Below, piece by piece: positions 24,326 to 32,326 of a stretch of DNA of 37,812 nucleotides (the stretch's first letter is position 1; the number at the start of each line of letters is the position of its first letter). Source of the DNA: Pilibacter termitis. GTDB lineage: Bacteria > Bacillota > Bacilli > Lactobacillales > Streptococcaceae. The stretch lies in contig NZ_FUXI01000023.1 in the NCBI RefSeq assembly GCF_900167335.1, forward strand, positions 1 to 37,812, written 5' to 3'. Position numbers and translations under genes: made by a program. The notes under the pieces were generated by a model. It was not told the DNA's origin and did no database searches. It saw nothing but the letters and a program-made list of their open reading frames with translations.

Positions 24326-24352
24326 GCGAAACTACTAAAGGAGGAAAATACA

Positions 24353-24598
24353 ATGGTACAACCACAACGTCGTCGTGGTGGCGGTCGTCGTCGCAAAAAA
24401 GTTGACTTCATCGCTGCTAACAAAATTGAGTATGTAGATTATAAAGATGTTGAATTGTTGAAACGTTTCATTTCTGAACGTGGAAAAATCTTACCTCGTC
24501 GTGTGACAGGTACAGGTGCAAAAAATCAACGTAAATTAACTGTTGCAATCAAACGTGCACGTATTATGGGATTACTTCCATTCGTTCAAGAAGATTAA
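24353..24598 (+). CDS. rpsR: 30S ribosomal protein S18
   Basis: The 81-residue protein has an Arg-rich N-terminus ([12 protein letters not shown]) and the core [21 protein letters not shown], then [14 protein letters not shown]. It carries no zinc-binding cysteines, the usual zinc-free form. AAAGGAGG precedes the ATG. It is last in the operon and is followed by a terminator that contains parS 3. Confidence 0.97.
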   Translation: MVQPQRRRGGGRRRKKVDFIAANKIEYVDYKDVELLKRFISERGKILPRRVTGTGAKNQRKLTVAIKRARIMGLLPFVQED

Positions 24599-24611
24599 TC
24601 AGTAAATAGTT

Positions 24612-24648
24612 AAGAGGAGTGTTTCACGTGAAACATTCCTCTTTTTTT
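24612..24648 (+). terminator. rpsR terminator with a parS site as its stem
   Basis: AGAGGA and TCCTCT flank a perfect parS palindrome and extend it into a stem of about 24 bases of dyad, followed by seven T. The stem of the terminator is thus largely the ParB-binding site itself. Confidence 0.8.
24620..24635. promoter_or_regulatory. parS: parS site 3
   Basis: A perfect TGTTTCACGTGAAACA nested in the rpsR terminator hairpin, about 7.5 kb from oriC. Confidence 0.92.
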
Positions 24649-24655
24649 AGTAGTT

Positions 24656-24776
24656 TATCGCAGTGAACTATAATAATTATTTACTGCTACAACCTCGCTT
24701 TATAACATTTTTTATAACTCAAAGATTCGTTGAAAATTAGCAATTTAGTATAAGTGCGAGTTTTTAGATATTTACA
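24656..24776. repeat. Decayed fusion of both repeat families
   Basis: The left part (TCGCAGTGAAC, TTATTTACTGCTACA, then CAAAGATTCGTTGAAA) resembles pieces, in order, of the extended long-hairpin unit at 32136-32293. The right part (TTAGCAATTTAGTATAAGTG then CGAGTTTTTAGA) is one arm of the MITE-like element. No intact stem remains. Apart from this, the 259-base gap before gdpP has only a weak extended -10 (TGGTAAAAT). Confidence 0.5.
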
Positions 24777-24857
24777 TATAAGAATGTTCGCCAGTATTAT
24801 AAAAATTATGGTAAAATATAGTAATAGAAAAATATCAACGATTGGAGGTGGAGGTAT

Positions 24858-26828
24858 ATGAAGAAACCTACGAGAAAGGAAATACTGATTTTTGTTACTC
24901 TTGCTCTTTTCTTAATCATTTTTGGAATTCTTATTTTTCCGTATCAATGGATGATTTTGATTTGGATTTTTGTCATAGCAATGGGTATCTATTATTTCAC
25001 TTGGAGAATAATGGGAGCTATGCACATAGAAAATCGAGAAGTGATTCGGCAAGTGACTGATTATGCAGAGGAAAGTACAAAGCAAGTGTTAGAAACAATG
25101 CCACTTGGGGTATTGCGATACAATCGTGAAAATCAAGCACTTCTTTGGCTCAATCCTTATGCTGATTATGTATTTACAGGTCAGCAGGAAGAATTAAATA
25201 GCGAGAAAATACGAGAAATTCTTGCACTGAATGAACAAGAGAAAAATTTTATGGATATTGGTGAAAAACAATATTACTTTTATATCCATAAAGAAGAAGG
25301 GCTGATTTATTTTATTGATGTAAGTAATGAACAATCTCTACGTCAAGAAATCCAAAATCGTCAGCTCGTTGTAGGTGTGATTTCTGTTGACAATTATGAT
25401 GATGTAACAGAAAATATGGAGGAAAAAGAAACCTCAATATTAAATAGTATGATTACTTCAATTGTCAGTGATTGGTTGAATGAACATAAAGTATTCTCGA
25501 AAAGATTGAACAGGGAAAAATATTTCTTCGTTGCTCGCTATAAAATCTTGAAAAATATGATGAATCAAAATTTCCAATTGATTGATGACTTCAGAGAGAA
25601 AATGGTTGAAAATAACACACCGCTCACTCTTTCTATTGGCGTAGGCTTTGGTATGGCTTCTCCTAAATATATCGGAGAAATTGCCAATAATAATCTTGAG
25701 ATAGCCCTTGTTCGTGGGGGAGATCAAGTGGTGGTGAAAGAAGATGTAGAAACGAGTAAACCACTTTATTTCGGTGGAAAAAGTGATTCTGTTGTGAAAC
25801 GTACTCGCGTAAGAACGAGAGCCATGGCAACTGCTTTGAAAGGTATTTTACAAGATACCGAGGAAGTTTATATCATGGGACATCGTTTTCCAGATATGGA
25901 TGCAATCGGTGCCTCATTTGGTATGCTCTATCTTGCACGAATGTTTGGGAAAACAGCGTATGTTGTATTGGATAGTAAACAATTTATTCATGATGTAGAG
26001 CGTTGCATGGAGGAAATCAAAGAATACCCTGAATTATTTGATTGCGTTGTTACGCCAGAATATGTCAAAGAAAATCGTAGAGAAAATAGTTTGCTTGTAA
26101 TGGTAGATTATAATAAACCTGTACTTTCGATTTCAAAAGAAGTGTATAGTTTATTTGAAAAAATCATTGTCATTGACCACCATAGACGAAGTGATGAATT
26201 TCCTCAAAGTCCACTTTTAAGTTATATTGAAAGTGGAGCAAGTAGTGCAAGTGAATTGATTACCGAATTGATTCAATATCAATCAACAAAAACCACTCGT
26301 ATTTCTAGAATTGAGGCAACGTTATTAATGGCGGGAATTGTGGTTGATACTAAAAGTTTTCAAATGCGTACGACAAGTAGAACGTTTGATACAGCGAGTT
26401 TCTTGCGGAGCATGGGAGCGGACAATAGTAAAGTTCAGGCATTGCTATCAAGTGATTTGCAAAGTTATATGGAAATGAATGAATTAATTTCTTCCAATGA
26501 AAAAATAACTGAAGAGATGATTATCGCTTGTGGTGATGATGATAAAGTGTATGATAGCGTGACAAATGCGAAAGCAGCAGATACCATTCTTTCACTCAAT
26601 GGCGTGGAGGCAACATTTGTCATTAGTCGAAGAAATCATGAGACCGTGGGTATTTCCGCTAGAAGTAAAGGAAAAGTGAACGTGCAGGTACTTATGGAAA
26701 AACTCGGCGGTGGCGGACATTTCAATAACGCAGCAGTCCAGATGAAAGAAATCACTACATCTGCTGCTAAGGCGAAATTAGTTGAGGCGATTGAACTGAA
26801 AAAGGATGATATTTACAATAAAAATTAG
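24858..26828 (+). CDS. gdpP: Cyclic-di-AMP phosphodiesterase GdpP
   Basis: The enzyme hydrolyses the second messenger c-di-AMP and so controls wall stress and potassium balance. Its 656 residues have two N-terminal membrane segments (about 10-28 and 32-50), a PAS-like domain (about 75-150), a degenerate GGDEF domain (about 170-300), then DHH/DHHA1 domains. HRFPDMDAIGAS (about 343-354), VIDHHRR and GGGGHFNNAA are intact catalytic and binding motifs. GGAGGTGGAGG precedes the ATG. It forms an operon with rplI, the standard order in Firmicutes. Confidence 0.95.
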   Translation: MKKPTRKEILIFVTLALFLIIFGILIFPYQWMILIWIFVIAMGIYYFTWRIMGAMHIENREVIRQVTDYAEESTKQVLETMPLGVLRYNRENQALLWLNPYADYVFTGQQEELNSEKIREILALNEQEKNFMDIGEKQYYFYIHKEEGLIYFIDVSNEQSLRQEIQNRQLVVGVISVDNYDDVTENMEEKETSILNSMITSIVSDWLNEHKVFSKRLNREKYFFVARYKILKNMMNQNFQLIDDFREKMVENNTPLTLSIGVGFGMASPKYIGEIANNNLEIALVRGGDQVVVKEDVETSKPLYFGGKSDSVVKRTRVRTRAMATALKGILQDTEEVYIMGHRFPDMDAIGASFGMLYLARMFGKTAYVVLDSKQFIHDVERCMEEIKEYPELFDCVVTPEYVKENRRENSLLVMVDYNKPVLSISKEVYSLFEKIIVIDHHRRSDEFPQSPLLSYIESGASSASELITELIQYQSTKTTRISRIEATLLMAGIVVDTKSFQMRTTSRTFDTASFLRSMGADNSKVQALLSSDLQSYMEMNELISSNEKITEEMIIACGDDDKVYDSVTNAKAADTILSLNGVEATFVISRRNHETVGISARSKGKVNVQVLMEKLGGGGHFNNAAVQMKEITTSAAKAKLVEAIELKKDDIYNKN

Positions 26829-26849
26829 TATAGAAGGAAGTGTGAATTT

Positions 26850-27302
26850 ATGAAAGTGATATTTTTACAAGATGTGAAGGGAAAAGGAAAAAAAGGAGAA
26901 GTAAAAGAAGTACCAACTGGCTATGCGAATAACTTTTTGCTGAAAAAAGGGTTAGCAAAAGAGGCGAGCAATAGTGCAATGAGCGAGTTGCGTGGGCAAC
27001 AAAAAGCGAAAGAAAAGCATGACGCAGAAGTGTTGGCAGAGGCAAAACAATTGAAAGGTGTCATTGAGGACGAGAAAACAGTTGTAGTCATTACAGCTAA
27101 AGCTGGAGAGGATGGTCGTTTGTTTGGTTCTATTCCGACAAAACAAATTGCTGAGGCGATTGAAAAGCAGTTCAATTTGAAAATTGACAAACGTAAAATG
27201 GAATTAGACAACCCAATTCGTTCGCTTGGATTTACCAACGTACCTGTGAAATTACATCACGAGGTAACCGCAGTGATTCGTGTACAGGTGAAGGAGAAGT
27301 AA
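26850..27302 (+). CDS. rplI: 50S ribosomal protein L9
   Basis: The 150-residue protein has the conserved start [26 protein letters not shown], the long connecting helix, and a C-terminal domain with GRLFGS and KLHHEV. GAAGGAAG precedes the ATG, 21 bases after gdpP. dnaB, which usually follows, is absent: a terminator and then an unrelated regulator come next. Confidence 0.97.
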   Translation: MKVIFLQDVKGKGKKGEVKEVPTGYANNFLLKKGLAKEASNSAMSELRGQQKAKEKHDAEVLAEAKQLKGVIEDEKTVVVITAKAGEDGRLFGSIPTKQIAEAIEKQFNLKIDKRKMELDNPIRSLGFTNVPVKLHHEVTAVIRVQVKEK

Positions 27303-27308
27303 TTTTTT

Positions 27309-27323
27309 TAAGTGAACCTCTAA
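27309..27323. repeat. MITE-like remnant after rplI
   Basis: AAGTGAACCTCTAAAA matches one arm tip with two changes and abuts the rplI terminator. Confidence 0.35.
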
Positions 27324-27358
27324 AAAGAGGGTAGAATGGATTTTTCTACCTTCTTTTT
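27324..27358 (+). terminator. rplI terminator
   Basis: GGTAGAA and TTCTACC pair around a 7-base loop. The stem extends outward by A-rich/T-rich pairs, giving a downstream TTCTTTTT run. Confidence 0.8.
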
Positions 27359-27488
27359 ATTTAACCTTCTTTAATTAGAAAAAACAAGCAAATAAAAGGT
27401 AGATTATCATGAAAACTTAATGACGTTACTAAAAAAATACAAAATATCTTATAAAAACAGATATTTGTTTTTAAAAAATATGTAAAAG

Positions 27489-27517
27489 ATTAATTTTTTC
27501 CAAAAATGATGTATAAT
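27489..27517 (+). promoter_or_regulatory. Probable promoter of the second Mga-like regulator
   Basis: TATAAT at 27512-27517 with only a poor -35 (ATTAAT) 17 bases upstream suggests an activator-dependent promoter. The roughly 300-base gap between rplI and the regulator contains this, a possible leader peptide, and AT-rich sequence. Confidence 0.4.
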
Positions 27518-27547
27518 TTGCATATGGGTAACAAGGGGGATACTATT

Positions 27548-27622
27548 TTGGGGAAATGTATGTTATTGTCCGTATGTCATGCTTTTTCATATGGTTATTC
27601 TTTTGTTATCTCGTTAGATTAA
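27548..27622 (+). CDS. Possible 24-residue leader peptide upstream of the Mga-like gene
   Basis: A TTG codon has AAGGGGG 8 bases upstream and opens a 24-codon frame (starting MGKCMLLSVCHAF) that ends in TAA 38 bases before the regulator's ATG. The peptide is hydrophobic in part, with two Cys. Spacing and strength of the site are good, but the start codon is weak and so short a frame may be chance. If real it could be a leader or a signalling peptide. Confidence 0.25.
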   Translation: MGKCMLLSVCHAFSYGYSFVISLD

Positions 27623-27660
27623 TTTTTTTCTAAAAAAAGGGTGAAAAGGGGTAGAAAGAA

Positions 27661-29160
27661 ATGCTATTTGATGAGTTGTTTTTAAAGGAAAACGAGAAAA
27701 GAAGAGTTGAGCTGCTAAAGGAAATTAATTTTCTTGGCGAGGGGATTCACAGCTTGAATACCATACAGGAGACGATGAATTTGACTTATCATCAAATCAT
27801 TCGTATCTTGAATGAAATCAAAGATGACTTTGATAGATTTGGTTTTGATGAGGATAGTTTCATTTACAAAACAGGGGATATTCAAACGACAAAATTTCTT
27901 CCGCAGGTTGACAAGTATCGTGCGTATTTATTACAAGATTCTCCACCATTTAATTTTCTTTTAAGTGTGTTAAATATGGAGGAAATGTCCATTGATGAAT
28001 TTTGTAAAAAATATGACTACGCACAATCTACTGTCACACGACGGATGAGTAAGTTAGTAGGATTTGTCAGAAAATTTGGTCTTAGGTTTACGCACAATCC
28101 TATTAATATTGTAGGCGACGAGGGAAAAGTTCGGATGTTTTTATACCGAGCAATTTGGATAGGGATTCGCGGAAATTATTGGCCGTTCCAAATGGAAATT
28201 CATTCACAAGATCAATATTTAGAAGAATACCTCATTCAAAATGGTCAAGAGTTGATTACACGTGAGGAAGTGCGTTTTGGGTTGATTATTTCTGCTATTC
28301 GCTACCAGCAAGGTCATGTTTTTGATGTACCGCTACGCTTGGCAGAATTTAAAGAAAAAATACCTGCGTTCAAACGTATTGAAAACTTTGACTGTCTGCC
28401 TTTTCGTACAGAAGAAGACAGGAAAAAAGAGTTCCATCAAATGGTTTTAACCAGCACGTTCCGCAAATATACGATTCATGAGAAATTTCAGTTTTCCAAT
28501 ACAATTGGGATTGAAAATTTCTATGAAAGCAATGATTTTCTCGCAAGATTTACAAGAGAAATGTGCGAGGAGTTGATTGAAAAGCATAAATTGCCAGTGG
28601 TTGAGGAACATCTGGAGGACTTTATGGAAGAGTTGCTTTATGAAAATTACTTTTTCTACGTTGTGCCAAATCCTTATCCAACGACAGAATATTTTACAGG
28701 CATTGCAATGGAAAACAATCGAAATTACATTTACACAAAGGAAATGGTTCGCAAATATTATAATAATAACAGCATGAAATTTCAGCGGGCATTTAAACAT
28801 TTGGATGTAGAGTTTTATATCGACCGTGTAGGAAGAGTGCTTTTCTACTATATGAAAAAAGTAAGACAAAATACTCAAAAAGTCCATGTTGCATTATTTA
28901 TGGAAAATGACGTTGCATTTCGTCCAAGAATTATTGCAGGCTTGCAAAATTTCCGTAACGTTGAGCTTTATGAATATTGCGAGGAAAACTCAGACCAGTA
29001 CGATTTGATTATTTATACTTGTTCTTTGTTGAAAACCAAAAAACACTTAACAGAGTTATTCCACTGGGAATATGATTTCAATGAACAGCATATGATTAGT
29101 ATATTTAACAAAGTGCATCAATTAACAATTGAAAAACAAAAACTAGAGTTTTATGTATAG
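27661..29160 (+). CDS. Mga/AtxA-family regulator (second copy)
   Basis: The product is 499 residues. The N-terminal HTH (about 15-65) is followed by the Mga HTH (about 100-145, with EFCKKYDYAQSTVTRRMSKL). Helical PRD-like regions (about 180-390) follow, then a C-terminal EIIB-like segment (VHVALFMEN through YDLIIYTCS). Family members respond to PTS phosphorylation and switch virulence or surface-protein genes. AAGGGG precedes the ATG by 9 bases. It has a long leader and its own terminator. No obvious target gene adjoins it. Confidence 0.8.
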   Translation: MLFDELFLKENEKRRVELLKEINFLGEGIHSLNTIQETMNLTYHQIIRILNEIKDDFDRFGFDEDSFIYKTGDIQTTKFLPQVDKYRAYLLQDSPPFNFLLSVLNMEEMSIDEFCKKYDYAQSTVTRRMSKLVGFVRKFGLRFTHNPINIVGDEGKVRMFLYRAIWIGIRGNYWPFQMEIHSQDQYLEEYLIQNGQELITREEVRFGLIISAIRYQQGHVFDVPLRLAEFKEKIPAFKRIENFDCLPFRTEEDRKKEFHQMVLTSTFRKYTIHEKFQFSNTIGIENFYESNDFLARFTREMCEELIEKHKLPVVEEHLEDFMEELLYENYFFYVVPNPYPTTEYFTGIAMENNRNYIYTKEMVRKYYNNNSMKFQRAFKHLDVEFYIDRVGRVLFYYMKKVRQNTQKVHVALFMENDVAFRPRIIAGLQNFRNVELYEYCEENSDQYDLIIYTCSLLKTKKHLTELFHWEYDFNEQHMISIFNKVHQLTIEKQKLEFYV

Positions 29161-29174
29161 AGTCTAACCTAAAT

Positions 29175-29220
29175 AAAAAGGTTGTAACCTATTCTTTCGT
29201 GAATGTGTTACAACCTTTTT
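29175..29220. terminator. Bidirectional terminator between the Mga-like gene and a small leftward gene
   Basis: AAAAAGGTTGTAAC pairs perfectly with GTTACAACCTTTTT around an 18-base loop, with A and T runs suited to both directions. Confidence 0.88.
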
Positions 29221-29221
29221 A

Positions 29222-29389
29222 TTATTTGTTAAATACGACAATCGCACGAATTTCGTCTCCCATAACTGAGTTACTTCTTTCATGAGAAATGGAAACAATC
29301 GTGAGCTTGTTTTCTTCTGCATACTGGCTTACTTTTTCGATAAGAGCTGTAATACCATTTGCTTTGAACTTTTTGATTTCTTGGTTCAT
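29222..29389 (-). CDS. 55-residue protein, unknown
   Basis: An ATG at 29389 with GAGG 7 bases upstream opens a 55-codon frame ending at the terminator. The peptide begins MNQEIKKFKANGITALIEKV and ends with a predicted beta strand (IRAIVVFNK). It has the shape of small alpha/beta proteins of the Cse60 type, but the similarity is weak and I would not name it. Its position exactly between a strong terminator and the next leftward gene supports it as a real gene. Confidence 0.5.
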   Translation of the reverse strand: MNQEIKKFKANGITALIEKVSQYAEENKLTIVSISHERSNSVMGDEIRAIVVFNK

Positions 29390-29471
29390 AAGAATGCCTC
29401 TATTCTATTTTATTTAATCTACTATAAATTAAGAGTAAGCTAAAATAGAAGTTATTGCAAGAGAAAACTCT

Positions 29472-29762
29472 TTACTTCCGGATACTGATTTTCCGAATGT
29501 TTTTCATGCGAATCACTAAAAAAGTGTTTGCTTTTATCACTTTTAAAACGATTGTATCCAGATCATTGATTTTGACAATCCAACCTGCTAACGTTTCAAT
29601 TTTTTGATTTTCCGTTTCTACTTGAAGAACCGTATAGTTTTTATTTTGTTCAGCATATGTTAATGTGTTTAAAACACTGGTGAAATCTTCTTTTTCATCA
29701 TCAAGAAATTGCAACAAAAAATTACGTGCAGATTCTCTAAGATGTAATTTTTTCTGTTCCAT
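29472..29762 (-). CDS. 96-residue protein, unknown (possibly YolD-like)
   Basis: The start at 29762 (MEQKKLHLRESAR) has AAGGAGAGG just upstream. The longer open frame to 29840 runs through a clear promoter and is rejected. The C-terminal half, with alternating strands ending GWIVKINDLDTIVLKVIK then IRMKNIRKI, resembles the small beta-barrel of YolD-like proteins. The resemblance is weak. It lies upstream of the 55-residue gene on the same strand, 82 bases apart. Confidence 0.6.
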   Translation of the reverse strand: MEQKKLHLRESARNFLLQFLDDEKEDFTSVLNTLTYAEQNKNYTVLQVETENQKIETLAGWIVKINDLDTIVLKVIKANTFLVIRMKNIRKISIRK

Positions 29763-29795
29763 TCGCCTCTCCTTAACTACCAAGATGTGAAATTC

Positions 29796-29824
29796 ATTAT
29801 ACAATGTGAATGTTTTAAGTGCAA
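29796..29824 (-). promoter_or_regulatory. Promoter of the 96-residue gene
   Basis: On the minus strand this reads TTGCAC, 17 bases, TATAAT, 34 bases before the chosen start codon. Confidence 0.8.
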
Positions 29825-29881
29825 GATGTAGTGTATTCATTTAAAGAAAAGTAAAAGAGGTGTAAAATAAAGGTAATGTAA

Positions 29882-29947
29882 GGGCAACTCTAAAAACTCG
29901 CACTTATCCTAAATTGCTAGTTTTAAGCGGAGTTTTTAGAGGTGCCC
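29882..29947. repeat. MITE-like palindrome, 66 bp
   Basis: The left arm is GGGCAACTCTAAAAACTCGC, the core is ACTTATCCTAAATTGCTAG, and the right arm is CGGAGTTTTTAGAGGTGCCC. It lies 25 bases before the start codon of the patatin fusion, in its 5' leader. Confidence 0.8.
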
Positions 29948-29971
29948 ATAAAAAAATAAATGAGGTTTTCC

Positions 29972-31678
29972 ATGAAAACAAGATTTCTAAGAGCAAGTGA
30001 AGTAGAAAAATTAGATGAGTTTCGTATGAATGGTTGGGGTGTTTTGCCGTTTTTTGAGAGTTTGACACTTGAACTTAGTGAAATTCTTCGACTAGTTTTA
30101 AGGCAAAATTATATGGATACTTCTTTGACTAAACCTCGTAGTGAGGAGTTGGCAATTGGTATTTTTGATAAGGAAAATTTGTGCGGAATTTTGCGTGCAA
30201 AAGTAGAGAAGGACAAGCTAATTGTCAAAAGTGTTGTTTTATTGCAGACTTCTAACGTGAGTTGGGAAATGCTTTTTACTACGCTAGAGAAAATAGCACG
30301 CACAATGGAAGTGGATTTTCTTTGTTTACAATTGGAAAAAGAGTTGTCGCCCGATCAAGCAGAACAGCTGACTAAGTTTGGTTTTGAAAAGAATAATAGA
30401 GGGTTTCAGAAATCTATTTGTTCCGTTAATGCCTATGTATTTGGTGGTGGAGGAGCAAGAGGGAGCTATGCAATCGGGGTGTGGAAATTTTTTGAGGAGC
30501 ATGGATTTGATGCAGAAATTGTCACAGGAACAAGTATTGGAGCGGCAAGTGCTGGGCTTTTTGATAGTGGTGGGTTAGAGCGTGCTACGGAGCTTTGGGA
30601 GGAAATTGGGACAGAGAATATTTTAGATTTTGATCAAGGAGAAGACATTCAGGAGAGCATGACGAGTATGCTTAAAAGTGTTGCAAAAATGGGCGTTACA
30701 AGTGTCAAGGAAACAGGTATTTCAGTAGCACCGATTTATGAGACGATAAAAAAATATTATGATTTTGATAAAATGGCAAAATCAGATAGAAAAATTTTTA
30801 TTGTGACGGTTGAATTTCCGAGTATGGAAGAGGTCGTTGTAAATCTCAAAGAGAAACCTCGTAAAGAATGGGTGGATTGGTTGATTGCCTCAGGAAGTTT
30901 TTTTCCAATTATGGAGGCAAAGGAAATTCAGGGAAAATATTATATTGACGGTGGTTATCGCAATAATTTGCCGATAGATATAGCAGAAAATCTAGGGGCA
31001 AATCGTATTGTTGCAATAGATGTGCAAGGTCCCGGAATAGATAAAACGAAATTAATCGCTCCAAAAGAAGTGACGGCGATTGAAATGTTTCGTTCGGCTT
31101 GGACGTTGGGGGCGATTTTGCATTTTGATTCATTGCGAAGTAGCGACAACATTCAACTGGGGTATCTCGAGGCTTACAGACGGTATTCATTGGCATTTGG
31201 GTATTGGTACACGCTTGTTGAGGAAAATCTGGAGGAGAAATTGCAAAGTTTGTGGCAAGAATTTGTTGCGACTTCTCCGCTTGAGATTGAGGAAAATAGT
31301 TTATTTGCAAAAGTTGAGAAAGTTTATAAATCGGAAGTCTTTCGTGAAAATCTTCCGTTAGCGTTATTGGAATTGCTCGGAAAAAATGCAAATCTCTCTC
31401 CACTTAGAATGTATTCTTTGGAAGAATTTGTTTTAGAACTCAATCAAAATGAATCAACTTTACCTGTTGTAAAGTCAATGTTTGAGTGGACAAATGAATA
31501 TTATCAACAATTTTTCTTATTAAGCGACAATAAGCGAGCAGAAAAATTAAAAGAGATTTATAATATAAATAGTGCAAACGAAAGAAAAAAGCGTATTTTA
31601 AGAGTAGGAATGATTTTTCCACTAGATACGATTTTAATTTTATGGGAGGAATTTTTACATGACAGAATTTACATTTAA
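29972..31678 (+). CDS. Patatin-like phospholipase with an N-terminal GNAT-like domain
   Basis: The product is 568 residues. The patatin domain (about 152-370) has the oxyanion loop GGGGARGSYAIG, the nucleophile elbow GTSIGAAS, and the catalytic Asp in DGGYRNN, so the Ser-Asp dyad is intact. The first ~150 residues look like a GNAT acetyltransferase fold: a strand pair LCGILRAKVEKDKLIVKSVV, then an amphipathic helix and the typical LTKFGFEKNNRGFQKSI ending. About 200 further residues after patatin are helical and unrecognised. The start at 29972 has GAGG 6 bases upstream and is preferred over 29960. The gene overlaps ydbC-type downstream by 20 bases. The substrate is unknown, and GNAT activity is inferred from pattern only. 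Confidence 0.8.
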   Translation: MKTRFLRASEVEKLDEFRMNGWGVLPFFESLTLELSEILRLVLRQNYMDTSLTKPRSEELAIGIFDKENLCGILRAKVEKDKLIVKSVVLLQTSNVSWEMLFTTLEKIARTMEVDFLCLQLEKELSPDQAEQLTKFGFEKNNRGFQKSICSVNAYVFGGGGARGSYAIGVWKFFEEHGFDAEIVTGTSIGAASAGLFDSGGLERATELWEEIGTENILDFDQGEDIQESMTSMLKSVAKMGVTSVKETGISVAPIYETIKKYYDFDKMAKSDRKIFIVTVEFPSMEEVVVNLKEKPRKEWVDWLIASGSFFPIMEAKEIQGKYYIDGGYRNNLPIDIAENLGANRIVAIDVQGPGIDKTKLIAPKEVTAIEMFRSAWTLGAILHFDSLRSSDNIQLGYLEAYRRYSLAFGYWYTLVEENLEEKLQSLWQEFVATSPLEIEENSLFAKVEKVYKSEVFRENLPLALLELLGKNANLSPLRMYSLEEFVLELNQNESTLPVVKSMFEWTNEYYQQFFLLSDNKRAEKLKEIYNINSANERKKRILRVGMIFPLDTILILWEEFLHDRIYI

Positions 31679-31877
31679 AATTGAGGAGCAATTACTCGTA
31701 TTGAGCGAAAACGCAAAAGGATGGACGAAAGAGCTGAATCGTGTAAGTTTCAACGGTGCCGAGGCAAAATATGATTTGCGAGCATGGAGTCCAGACCACA
31801 GCAAAATGGGTAAAGGAATCACGCTATCAAACGAAGAATTTGAAAAACTAAGAAAAGAACTCGCAAACGAGAAGTAG
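31659..31877 (+). CDS. YdbC/PC4-type single-stranded nucleic-acid-binding protein
   Basis: The 72-residue protein carries the strong family block SENAKGWTKELNRVSFNG followed by YDLRAWSPDH and MGKGITL, known from L. lactis YdbC, a PC4-like dimer that binds ssDNA. It starts inside the last 20 bases of the patatin gene, with GGGAGGA upstream, so it is translationally coupled to it. Long-hairpin repeats follow just after the stop. Confidence 0.85.
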   Translation: MTEFTFKIEEQLLVLSENAKGWTKELNRVSFNGAEAKYDLRAWSPDHSKMGKGITLSNEEFEKLRKELANEK

Positions 31878-31891
31878 CACGAAAAGCGAAG

Positions 31892-32293
31892 AGGGGCGTT
31901 TTGAAGTCTGTGGCAGTGAGCCGTGCCGTTTACTTGCTTGAAACGAAGTTTCAAGCGGCACAGCGAACAGCCACCAGACTTCAGCCCCTCGCAGCTAGAC
32001 AGAGAAAAGCGAGCGGGGCGTTCAGGAGGTTGTCGTAGTGAGTCACGTCGTTCATTTACTCGAAACGGAGTTTCGAGCGACGTTGCGAACAGCGACCAAC
32101 CTCCTGCCCCTCGCAGCTAGACAAAGAAAAGCGAGCGGGGCGTTCAGGAGTTGGTGACAGCGAACCACATCGTTTATTTACTACTACACTTCGTTTCGCA
32201 TACAGTCTTTCTAAGAATCAAAGATTCTTGAAAGACTAGCATTGAAGCGAAGCTTCAAGCGACATTGTGAACAGTTGCCAAACTTCAGCCCCT
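31892..32293. repeat. Three tandem long-hairpin repeats
   Basis: The units are 31892-31989, 32014-32111 and 32136-32293, joined by GCAGCTAGACA(A/G)AGAAAAGCG, in reverse orientation to the 23 kb copies. The first has the CTTGAAAC/GTTTCAAG tip with a GTGCCG/CGGCAC stem. The second has CTCGAAAC/GTTTCGAG with an outer stem CAGGAGGTTG/CAACCTCCTG unlike any other copy. The third is of the extended type. They fill the 449-base gap between the YdbC-type gene and the next gene. Confidence 0.9.
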
Positions 32294-32326
32294 CGCAGCT
32301 AGACAAAAGACAAGGAGAAAACCAAA

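Noticed and set aside
31923-32120. A 65-codon frame across the 31.9 kb hairpin repeats.
   Set aside because: It is a by-product of GC-richer repeat sequence, reads through linkers and stems, and is not kept open in other units.
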